Of a stretch of DNA of 11,316 nt, positions 6,242 to 11,316 are shown in pieces (position 1 is the first letter of the stretch; every line of letters begins with the position of its first letter). The notes beneath the pieces are model-generated. The model made no database searches. It worked only from the letters and a program-made list of their open reading frames with translations, and was not told the DNA's origin. The position numbers were made by a program, and so were the translations under genes. This DNA is from JACZWZ01 sp036478235 (GTDB taxonomy: Bacteria > Actinomycetota > Acidimicrobiia > Spongiisociales > UBA11373), in assembly GCA_036478235.1 (NCBI GenBank), contig JAZGDZ010000082.1:1-11316 (forward strand), read 5' to 3'.

Positions 6242-6270
6242 GACTTGTCCACAGGGGTTGTTGACAAGTC
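6242..6270 (+). promoter_or_regulatory. Inverted pair of DnaA-box-like 12-mers
   Basis: The left arm GACTTGTCCACA (6242-6253) and the right arm TGTTGACAAGTC (6259-6270) are reverse complements at 11 of 12 positions, with a 5-base GGGGT centre. The left arm contains TTGTCCACA, the DnaA box favoured in high-GC actinobacteria. The right arm contains TTGTCAACA on the minus strand, one base different. The right arm also contains TTGACA (6261-6266), a perfect -35 hexamer. It may be a DnaA-binding pair or the operator of another dimeric regulator. The dyad itself is certain, and the binding protein is inference. Confidence 0.6.
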
Positions 6271-6290
6271 CCTCCCGGGCCTCCTAACTT
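6261..6290 (+). promoter_or_regulatory. Candidate promoter TTGACA-N18-TAACTT upstream of the second MerR gene
   Basis: A perfect -35 (TTGACA, 6261-6266) is 18 bases from TAACTT (6285-6290). Transcription would begin near 6297 and give a leader of about 55 bases that starts with the dyad at 6297-6320. The -35 lies within the right arm of the DnaA-box-like dyad, so a protein bound there would compete with RNA polymerase. Confidence 0.55.
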
Positions 6291-6296
6291 CATCCC

Positions 6297-6320
6297 GGTA
6301 GTTCCCGGGCGGGAATTACC
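6297..6320 (+). promoter_or_regulatory. 24-base dyad (operator or leader hairpin) before the second MerR gene
   Basis: The arms GGTAGTTCCCG (6297-6307) and CGGGAATTACC (6310-6320) pair at 10 of 11 positions around a GG centre. It covers the -35 position for the TAAGCT hexamer at 6327-6332 and would be the first transcribed sequence from the promoter at 6261. The octamer TCCCGGGC within it also occurs exactly 30 bases upstream (6273-6280). A self-binding site for the MerR regulator is a reasonable guess, because MerR proteins bind dyads near their own promoters. Confidence 0.6.
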
Positions 6321-6326
6321 TTCGTG

Positions 6327-6332
6327 TAAGCT
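6327..6332 (+). promoter_or_regulatory. Second -10-like hexamer TAAGCT before the MerR gene
   Basis: TAAGCT ends 10 bases before a GTG at 6343 and 19 before the GTG at 6352. It would give a very short leader just containing the ribosome binding site. Its -35 position falls in the 6297-6320 dyad. Confidence 0.4.
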
Positions 6333-6339
6333 CTGGGAA

Positions 6340-6346
6340 GAGGTGA
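6340..6346 (+). promoter_or_regulatory. Shine-Dalgarno GAGGTGA that decides the MerR start
   Basis: GAGGTGA is fully complementary to the conserved 3' end of 16S rRNA (UCACCUC) and stands 5 bases before the GTG at 6352. An in-frame GTG at 6343 lies inside it and has no such site, so 6352 is preferred. Confidence 0.6.
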
Positions 6347-6351
6347 GGCAC

Positions 6352-6846
6352 GTGTCGAGAGATGTCGCCACCGGCGTACAAGGGTTCCGCGCACCGCAGG
6401 TGTGCAAGATAGTCGGCATCACATACCGGCAACTGGACTACTGGGCTCGCACCGACCTGCTGGTGCCGTCGGTGCAGTCGGCCAACGGCTCGGGATCACA
6501 ACGTGTGTATTCGTTCCAGGACATCGTGCAGCTGCGAGTCGTGAAGCGACTCCTCGACGCCGGCATGAGCCTCAAGAAGATCAGGACCGCCATGGACCTG
6601 CTGGGCGAGCAGCTGCAGGTCGAAAGCCCACTGACCGACGTGACCCTCCTCAGCGACGGGTCGACGATCTATGCAGCGCACAGTGCCGACGAGATCGTCG
6701 ACGTCTTTCGCCGCGGCCAGGGCGTCTTCGGCATCGCCGTTGGACCGGTGCAGGCCGAGCTCGAGGGGGAAATCCACCGTCTCTTCCCGGACCAGGGGGA
6801 GAGTGCCGTCGTCATCGAGTCGGCACCCGCTCGCATCGAGGCATGA
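6352..6846 (+). CDS. MerR-family regulator, Rv1830/ResR (McdR) type
   Basis: The product is 164 residues from GTG 6352 (167 if GTG 6343 is used). Residues 12-80 are the helix-turn-helix and wing, with the highly recognisable VGITYRQLDYWARTDLLVPS and GSGSQRVYSFQDIVQLRVVK. A helix with GMSLKKIRTAMDLL follows, then a short effector-like region with LLSDGSTIYA and GQGVFGIAVGPVQAEL, all features of mycobacterial Rv1830. From the literature I recall, Rv1830 (ResR/McdR) influences growth and division and its mutations are linked to antibiotic resilience. Function here is inferred from that similarity. It lacks metal-binding Cys pairs. It is the first gene after the 148-base regulatory gap and overlaps the next gene by ATGA, so the two form a transcription unit, perhaps autoregulated through the upstream dyads. 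Confidence 0.9.
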   Translation: MSRDVATGVQGFRAPQVCKIVGITYRQLDYWARTDLLVPSVQSANGSGSQRVYSFQDIVQLRVVKRLLDAGMSLKKIRTAMDLLGEQLQVESPLTDVTLLSDGSTIYAAHSADEIVDVFRRGQGVFGIAVGPVQAELEGEIHRLFPDQGESAVVIESAPARIEA

Positions 6847-7274
6847 CCGTCGATTTCCAAACCCCGGCAGACGACGTCGCCTTCGCCCACGACAGCGAAC
6901 GGCAGTTCGCCCGTCTCCTCGACTTCTACGGCTTGCAGTGGGATTACGAACCGCGCGCCTTCGCCATCGAGTTCGACGATGCCGCCGAGCCCGTCTCGTA
7001 CTTCACCCCCGACTTCTATCTCCCGAACGAGGATCTGTTCATTGAGATCACCACGATGAACCAGAAGCTGGTGACCAAGAAGAACCGCAAAGTGAGGCTC
7101 CTCAAGGAGCACCATCCCGAGATCAAGTGCAAGATCTTCTACCAGCGGGACTACCTGCATCTGCTGATCAAGTACGGGCTCGAGGTGCCCGATCACCTCG
7201 AGGAGCAACCGGCTCCGACCCGGATCCCGGGTCCGGTTCAGCTGGTCAATCTCGGCGAGTCCGAGGCATCTTGA
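6843..7274 (+). CDS. Small putative PD-(D/E)XK-fold protein of unknown function
   Basis: The ATG at 6843 overlaps the MerR stop and gives 143 residues; an open frame continues upstream but only as a shadow of the MerR gene. The pattern resembles a minimal PD-(D/E)XK nuclease core: a helix with Glu19 (HDSERQFARLLDFYGLQWDYEP), strand and turn YFTPDFYLP with Pro56-Asp57, then DLFIEITTM with Glu68-Ile-Thr70 in the place of (D/E)-x-K. A basic helix VTKKNRKVRLLKEHHPEI follows (Lys79, Lys80, Lys83 could replace the missing Lys), then the strand KIFYQRDYLHLLIKYG. The C-terminal 30 residues look disordered. No DNA-binding extension or partner methylase is present, so it is unlikely to be a restriction enzyme. 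Activity is unproven, and a degenerate, non-catalytic fold is possible. Similar small proteins may be more widespread, which I cannot check. Confidence 0.75.
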   Translation: MTVDFQTPADDVAFAHDSERQFARLLDFYGLQWDYEPRAFAIEFDDAAEPVSYFTPDFYLPNEDLFIEITTMNQKLVTKKNRKVRLLKEHHPEIKCKIFYQRDYLHLLIKYGLEVPDHLEEQPAPTRIPGPVQLVNLGESEAS

Positions 7275-7303
7275 AGCCGGCCGAATGGGAGATCGCGGCC
7301 GTC

Positions 7304-7309
7304 TAGCAT
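7304..7309 (+). promoter_or_regulatory. -10-like TAGCAT placed for a leaderless gcvT transcript
   Basis: TAGCAT ends 7 bases before the gcvT GTG at 7317, within the 42-base gap after the preceding gene. There is no Shine-Dalgarno and no space for a glycine riboswitch between this hexamer and the start. A -35 element is not evident. Confidence 0.55.
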
Positions 7310-7316
7310 CTTCAGG

Positions 7317-8372
7317 GTGACCCGCAAATCCCCGCTGCACGGCGCCCACGAGGCCCTGGGAGCGCGCTTCACCGACTTCGCGGGCTGGGAGATGCCCCTC
7401 TCGTATGAGGGAACGCTGGCCGAGCATCAGGCCGTTCGCGGCGGATGCGGTGTCTTCGACGTATCCCATCTGGGAAGATTCGAGCTCGCCGGCACCGGCG
7501 CTTTCGAACTCGTTTCGCGACTGCTGTGCAACGACCCCGCCCGCATCGAACCGGGGCGCGCCCAGTACACGATGCTGCTCACGCTCCAGGGTGGCATCGT
7601 CGACGACATCATCGTCTGGTGGCTGGAGGACGAGAGATTCATCGTCCTTCCCAACGGAACCAATCACGACGCGGTCATGGGAGTCTTTGCCGAAGCAGCC
7701 CCCACCGACGTCTCAGTAACCGATCTGCGTGGTGAATCGGTGCTGTTGGCGATCCAGGGCCCCGATGCGCCTGCCATGATCAATTCGATTCTGGGAATCA
7801 CCCCGGGGCGCTTCCGGCTGGTGGACAACCTCGGCCCGGCGGGATCGGTCATCGCAGCCGGAACCGGGTACACCGGAGAGCCGGGTGCCGAAGTCATGGT
7901 GACCGCCGATGCCGGTGGCGACGTGCTCGAGGCCTTCATCGAGGCCGGAGCCGCCCCGTGCGGACTCGGAGCCCGGGACACACTGCGACTCGAGATGGGC
8001 TACCCCCTCTGGGGCCAGGACCTCGATCGCACGACTTCTCCGCTGGAGGCCGACCTGGCATGGGTCGTCGGCTGGGATCACGAGTTCGTCGGGCGCGAAG
8101 CTCTGGTCGCCCAGCGTGAGGCCGGCCAGTTCCGCAAGCTCGTCGGTTTCCGCTTTGCCGGCAGGATCATTCCCCGCCACGGGTATGCGATGCGGTCCGG
8201 CCAGTCCAGCGGCACCGTGACCAGCGGCAACTTCAGCCCCACGCTCGAAGCCGGCATCGGCCTCGGCTACCTGGCGCCACCGCCAGCTCCCGACGGAGGC
8301 ACGATCGAGGTCGAGGTCAGGGGGGAGTGGCACACCGCCACGCTCACCGAGCCGCCCTTTGTGGAGCGCTAG
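7317..8372 (+). CDS. gcvT: Aminomethyltransferase (glycine cleavage T protein)
   Basis: GcvT transfers the methylene group from aminomethyl-lipoyl GcvH to tetrahydrofolate and releases ammonia. The 351-residue product is of normal length. Diagnostic segments are SPLHGAHEALGARFTDFAGWEMPLSY at the N-terminus (5-30), GVFDVSHLGRFELAG (45-59), GGIVDDIIVW with the catalytic-region Asp96/Asp97, GTGYTGEPGAEV (182-193), the GLGARDTLRLEMG segment (216-228) followed by GQDLD, and SPLEADLAWVV (241-251). The C-terminal barrel contains VTSGNFSPTLEAGIGLGYL. The usual SHMG reads SHLG, a minor change. The GTG start is set by the N-terminal homology and by the TAGCAT hexamer 7 bases upstream. It is the first gene of the second gcv cluster and is separated from gcvPA by 154 bases that hold a large palindrome. 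Confidence 0.96.
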   Translation: MTRKSPLHGAHEALGARFTDFAGWEMPLSYEGTLAEHQAVRGGCGVFDVSHLGRFELAGTGAFELVSRLLCNDPARIEPGRAQYTMLLTLQGGIVDDIIVWWLEDERFIVLPNGTNHDAVMGVFAEAAPTDVSVTDLRGESVLLAIQGPDAPAMINSILGITPGRFRLVDNLGPAGSVIAAGTGYTGEPGAEVMVTADAGGDVLEAFIEAGAAPCGLGARDTLRLEMGYPLWGQDLDRTTSPLEADLAWVVGWDHEFVGREALVAQREAGQFRKLVGFRFAGRIIPRHGYAMRSGQSSGTVTSGNFSPTLEAGIGLGYLAPPPAPDGGTIEVEVRGEWHTATLTEPPFVER

Positions 8373-8401
8373 TGCCCCGACCCGCAACGTTCGCCGGGTT
8401 C

Positions 8402-8468
8402 AGGACGTGGAAAGGGGCGCCGCCCGTAGGGCGGCACCGCCCTGCGGGCGGGCAGCGCTCCACGTCCT
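8402..8468 (+). repeat. 67-base GC-rich composite palindrome between gcvT and gcvPA
   Basis: The outer arms AGGACGTGGA (8402-8411) and TCCACGTCCT (8459-8468) are a perfect 10-bp inverted repeat. Inside, the motif CCGCCC/GGGCGG occurs four times in alternating orientation (8420-8425, 8429-8434, 8437-8442, 8446-8451). The inner part can fold either as one rod (CCGCCCG 8420-8426 with CGGGCGG 8445-8451, then GGGCG with CGCCC around GCAC) or as two hairpins (GCCGCCC-gta-GGGCGGC and CCGCCC-tgc-GGGCGG) inside the outer stem. No T-run follows, so it is not a standard intrinsic terminator. It looks like a REP/BIME-type palindromic unit or a structured RNA element. Confidence 0.85.
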
Positions 8469-8526
8469 TGCCAGAGACACCCCTGCCTCGCCCTCAACAT
8501 CAGCAACGTCACGGGACAGGGCACTG

Positions 8527-9861
8527 ATGGACTTCACGCCCCATACGGCCGATGACGTCGCCCGGATGTTGAACCACCTCGGTCTGAGCGAGCCGGACGA
8601 CCTGTTCTCACACCTGCCGGACGCGGTGCGTCCGAAGACATCCTTCGATCTCCCCGAGCCTCTCTCCGAGCTCGAAGTCATGAGCCACATCGATGGCCTG
8701 GGTCGGCTCAACCGGTCCGACCTGATCTGCTTCGCCGGGGGAGGGATCTACGACCATCACCTCCCCCCGGTCGTGCGCAGCCTGACGATGCGACCCGAAT
8801 TCGTCACCTCGTACACGCCGTACCAGAGCGAGGTGTCGCAAGGTGTCCTTCAGATGCTCTTCGAGTATCAGTCCATGGTGGCCACCCTCACCGGACTGCC
8901 CGTCGCCAACGCCTCGCTGTACGACGGACCGTCGAGCGGCCTCGAAGCCGTCAACCTCGCCGTTGCCGAAAAGGGGCGGCCCGTTGTGTGGATCTCCCGT
9001 GGCGTGCACCCACACACCCGGCAGATCATCGTCACCTTTGCCCACGCCCGGGGGATCGATGTGGTCGAGCACCCTCTGGTGGAGGGGAGGACCACGTGGT
9101 CCGTCGAAGGCGCCCCCGAACCGGCCGCCCTCATCATCGCCCAGCCCAACTATCTCGGCGTGATCGAGGACTACGGTGCAGTGCGGGCCCTGGCCGACTC
9201 ACACGACGCCCTCGCCATCGCCGAGATAGACCCGATGCTGCTCGGAGTGCTGCGAAGCCCGGGGAATGCCGGATTCGACGTCGCCTTCGCGGAGGGTCAG
9301 CCCTACGGCAATCCCATGTCGTTCGGCGGCCCGGTGCTGGGCGTCTTCGCCGTCGCCGGGGACCTGCTGCGCAAGCTTCCCGGACGCCTGGTGGGGGAGA
9401 CGCTCGACACCGAGGCTCGCACGGCGTACACACTCACGCTACGGGCCCGTGAGCAGGACATTCGGAGGGAGAAGGCGTCCTCCAACATCTGCACCAACCA
9501 GTCGCTGAACGCGGTTGCCGCCGCGGTGCACCTTGCCTGGCTGGGACCCCAGGGCCTGGCCGAGGTGGGCCACCAGTCGGTGCAGAAGGCGCACTACCTA
9601 GCCGACGAGCTCCGCCGGCTGCCCGAGGTAGAGCTGGCGGCCGATGCCGCCTTTGCCCGAGAGTTCGCCCTGCGCACACCCGCAGATCCCGAAGTCGTGG
9701 TGACAAAGATGGCCGAGCGGGGCTACCTCGCCGGAATCCCCATCTCCGGCGATTATCCGGAGTACCGCGGCGGGCTGCTGGTGGCCGTCACCGAGAAGAG
9801 GACCCGTGCCGAGCTCGACGGCTACAGCGCCGCCATGCAGGAGGTGCTCGCCGATGCCTGA
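8527..9861 (+). CDS. gcvPA: Glycine dehydrogenase (decarboxylating) subunit 1
   Basis: GcvPA is the N-terminal half of the split P protein, which with GcvPB decarboxylates glycine and loads the aminomethyl group on GcvH. The ATG at 8527 gives 444 residues, the family's usual length, and the N-terminus MDFTPHTADDVARMLNHLGL is as expected. The open frame extends back to about 8359, but that part is the palindrome and gap. Canonical segments are FAGGGIYDHHLPPVV (69-83), SYTPYQSEVSQGVLQMLFEY (95-114), ATLTGLPVANASLYDG (119-134), and REKASSNICTNQSLNAV (in the last third). This subunit has no PLP lysine, as expected. The ribosome binding site is weak (GGGACAGGG, 8513-8521). The stop region overlaps gcvPB by 8 bases, consistent with equal synthesis of both halves. 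Confidence 0.96.
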   Translation: MDFTPHTADDVARMLNHLGLSEPDDLFSHLPDAVRPKTSFDLPEPLSELEVMSHIDGLGRLNRSDLICFAGGGIYDHHLPPVVRSLTMRPEFVTSYTPYQSEVSQGVLQMLFEYQSMVATLTGLPVANASLYDGPSSGLEAVNLAVAEKGRPVVWISRGVHPHTRQIIVTFAHARGIDVVEHPLVEGRTTWSVEGAPEPAALIIAQPNYLGVIEDYGAVRALADSHDALAIAEIDPMLLGVLRSPGNAGFDVAFAEGQPYGNPMSFGGPVLGVFAVAGDLLRKLPGRLVGETLDTEARTAYTLTLRAREQDIRREKASSNICTNQSLNAVAAAVHLAWLGPQGLAEVGHQSVQKAHYLADELRRLPEVELAADAAFAREFALRTPADPEVVVTKMAERGYLAGIPISGDYPEYRGGLLVAVTEKRTRAELDGYSAAMQEVLADA

Positions 9862-11316
9862 CGGAGCCGGACGGGCCGCCTCGAGCCCTCTGGTGGGCGG
9901 CATACCCGAGCCGACCCTCGATGCATTCTCGGTGGCCGGCCGGCGCGCCTCGAGTTTCCCCCCGCTGGACGTCCCCGAACAACGGCTCGATCTCCCCGAG
10001 AGCACCACCCAATCGCCCGGACTGCCCGAGGTCGCCGAGCGTGATCTCGTGGCCCACGTCACCCGACTGGCTCATCGCAACTTCGCGGTCGATCTGGGCG
10101 CCTACCCGCTGGGTTCGTGCACGATGAAGTACAACCCCAAGGTGTGCGACTGGGCGGCCGAGCACCCGGCGTTCCGGGACCTCCATCCGGCGGCACCCGC
10201 CGCCCTCACCGAGGGCGCACTCGAGGTCATCAGTGAGATCGAGGGAATCCTCTGCGAGCTGACCGGTATGGCGCGCGCCACGTTCCAACCGCCTGCGGGA
10301 GCAGCCGGAGAGATGACCGGGCTACTCATCATGCGCGCCTACCACGAGTCCAAGAGTCGCCACCCCGGCGTGGTGATCATTCCGGACTCCGCCCACGGCA
10401 CCAACCCGGCCTCGGTCACCCTGGGCGGCTACAGGGCGCTCCAGATTCCGAGCAACAAGCGCGGCATGGTCGACATCGATGCGCTTCGTGCCGCCGTCGA
10501 CGAGAACGTCGCCGGGCTGATGCTCACCAATCCCAACACACTCGGGCTGTTCGAGACGGACATCGTGGAGATCGCCAAAGTGATCCACGACGTCGACGGA
10601 CTCGTCTACTACGACGGGGCCAACCTCAACGCCATTCTCGGAGTCACTCGCCCCGGCGACATGGGCTTCGACATCGTGCACTCCAACCTGCACAAGACCT
10701 TCGCCACCCCTCACGGCGGTGGCGGGCCCGGAGCCGGGCCGGTGGCGGTGGTAGAGCACCTGGCCGAGTTTCTGCCGGGTCCGATCCCGGTCAGGATCGA
10801 CGGCCGACTGCGCTGGGAACAGCCGAAACGCTCGATCGGAAGAGTGCACGGCCACCACGGAAACTTCCTCGTCGTCCTCAGGGCCCTGACCTACATGCGG
10901 GCGCTGGGCGGCGAGGGTCTGCGCCGGGTGGCGGAGCGTTCGGTCCTCAACGCCCGGTACTTGGAATCCCTCCTGAGCGAGGATTTCGAGATCCCGTACC
11001 CCGATCCGTGCATGCACGAGTTCGTCGCATCCGCCGCCGCGCTGAAGCGCGCCACCGGCGTGCGCGCCATGGACGTCGCCAAGGCCCTACTCGATCATGG
11101 ATTCCACGCCCCCACGATGTACTTTCCGCTGGTGGTCGAAGAGGCCCTCATGGTGGAGCCCACAGAGACCGAGTCTCCCGAGACCGTCGAAGCCCTGGCC
11201 CAGGCGCTGAACGAGATCGCGGCGGCGGCGCACGACGACCCGCAGTACGTCCAGAGCTCGCCCCACCGCACGCCCGTTTCCCGTCCCGACGATGTGCTGG
11301 CGGCCCGCCATCCGGT
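9854..11316 (+). CDS. gcvPB: Glycine dehydrogenase (decarboxylating) subunit 2, 3' end outside window
   Basis: This is the PLP-binding half of the split P protein. The frame is open for 487 codons to the window edge. Families of this type run to roughly 475-510 residues, and the last visible residues VSRPDDVLAARHPV resemble the normal C-terminus, so only a few codons are missing. Key features are LPEVAERDLVAHVTRLAHRN, YPLGSCTMKYNPK (about 84-96), the glycine-rich PPAGAAGEMTGLLI, IIPDSAHGTNPASV, YYDGANLNAILG, and the PLP site NLHKTFATPHGGGGPGAGPV with Lys281 as the Schiff-base lysine. The ATG at 9854 overlaps the gcvPA stop within ATGCCTGA. It lies in the same operon as gcvT and gcvPA. Use of two P subunits differs from the single-chain gcvP of mycobacteria. 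Confidence 0.96.
   Translation, partial: MPDGAGRAASSPLVGGIPEPTLDAFSVAGRRASSFPPLDVPEQRLDLPESTTQSPGLPEVAERDLVAHVTRLAHRNFAVDLGAYPLGSCTMKYNPKVCDWAAEHPAFRDLHPAAPAALTEGALEVISEIEGILCELTGMARATFQPPAGAAGEMTGLLIMRAYHESKSRHPGVVIIPDSAHGTNPASVTLGGYRALQIPSNKRGMVDIDALRAAVDENVAGLMLTNPNTLGLFETDIVEIAKVIHDVDGLVYYDGANLNAILGVTRPGDMGFDIVHSNLHKTFATPHGGGGPGAGPVAVVEHLAEFLPGPIPVRIDGRLRWEQPKRSIGRVHGHHGNFLVVLRALTYMRALGGEGLRRVAERSVLNARYLESLLSEDFEIPYPDPCMHEFVASAAALKRATGVRAMDVAKALLDHGFHAPTMYFPLVVEEALMVEPTETESPETVEALAQALNEIAAAAHDDPQYVQSSPHRTPVSRPDDVLAARHP

Noticed and set aside
6242..6270. Chromosomal replication origin
   Set aside because: Only two DnaA-like boxes are present, with no AT-rich unwinding region and no dnaA, dnaN or parAB genes nearby.
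6843..7274. Restriction-modification or TnsA-like transposition protein
   Set aside because: No methyltransferase, specificity subunit, transposase or terminal inverted repeat is nearby, and the setting is a conserved housekeeping cluster.
7275..7316. Glycine riboswitch before gcvT
   Set aside because: The gap is only 42 bases and a -10-like hexamer lies 7 bases from the start codon, so there is no room for the aptamer. Nothing resembling one is seen before gcvH or gcvPA either.
6669..7667. Long minus-strand open frame (332 codons), and similar ones at 1458-2366, 2294-3379 and 3273-4103
   Set aside because: They lie opposite strongly recognised plus-strand genes, show no family similarity, and are the usual result of high GC at third codon positions.
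8402..8468. Reading the palindrome as a CRISPR repeat or an intrinsic terminator
   Set aside because: There is no repeat-spacer periodicity or cas gene, and no T-run follows the stem.
8359..8526. N-terminal extension of gcvPA into the gcvT-gcvPA gap
   Set aside because: The frame is open, but it would translate through the palindrome and overlap gcvT; the family N-terminus begins at the ATG at 8527.

Overview
The window is a dense, almost entirely plus-strand piece of chromosome from a high-GC bacterium. Gene content and order point to Actinomycetota. The block gcvH - garA-like FHA gene - MerR gene (Rv1828/FtsR type) - bifunctional nuclease gene - second MerR gene (Rv1830/ResR type) - glycine dehydrogenase matches, from general knowledge, Mycobacterium tuberculosis Rv1826-Rv1832, with a pgsA-type gene upstream as in Rv1822. 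The split glycine dehydrogenase (gcvPA + gcvPB, not one gcvP) and the extra genes in the block suggest a deep, probably uncultured lineage such as Acidimicrobiia. That placement is inference. Starts are GTG or TTG in about half the genes, and most junctions are 4-base stop/start overlaps.

Layout. Positions 1-213 are the tail of an unrecognised gene. Positions 237-1554 hold a VOC/glyoxalase-fold protein, a DUF6941-like protein and a CDP-alcohol phosphatidyltransferase, all overlapping. Positions 1551-3082 hold gcvH, a GarA-like FHA protein and the first MerR regulator. Positions 3093-6203 hold a D-Ala-D-Ala carboxypeptidase, a hypoxanthine-type phosphoribosyltransferase, a DUF151 bifunctional nuclease and a two-helix K+ channel with an RCK regulatory domain. 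The 148-base gap at 6204-6351 is the main regulatory region: it carries two strong dyads and two promoter-like sequences in front of the second MerR gene, which overlaps a small putative PD-(D/E)XK-fold protein (to 7274). Positions 7317 to the end hold gcvT, gcvPA and a nearly complete gcvPB. A striking 67-base GC-rich palindrome sits between gcvT and gcvPA.

How it fits together. The T, H and P proteins of the glycine cleavage system are all here (the L protein is not), but gcvH is separated from gcvT-PA-PB by about 5.4 kb of regulatory, cell-envelope, nucleotide-salvage and ion-channel genes. In relatives the GarA-type FHA protein controls 2-oxoglutarate/glutamate flux, and the two MerR regulators are tied to cell division and growth. 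The block therefore looks like a growth and central-nitrogen control neighbourhood rather than a defence or mobile island. I see no tRNA, rRNA, CRISPR array, insertion sequence or phage gene.

The clearest non-coding signals are: (1) TANNNT hexamers exactly 6-7 bases before the start codon of four genes, the signature of leaderless transcripts; (2) an inverted pair of DnaA-box-like 12-mers at 6242-6270; (3) a 24-base dyad at 6297-6320; (4) the palindrome at 8402-8468.
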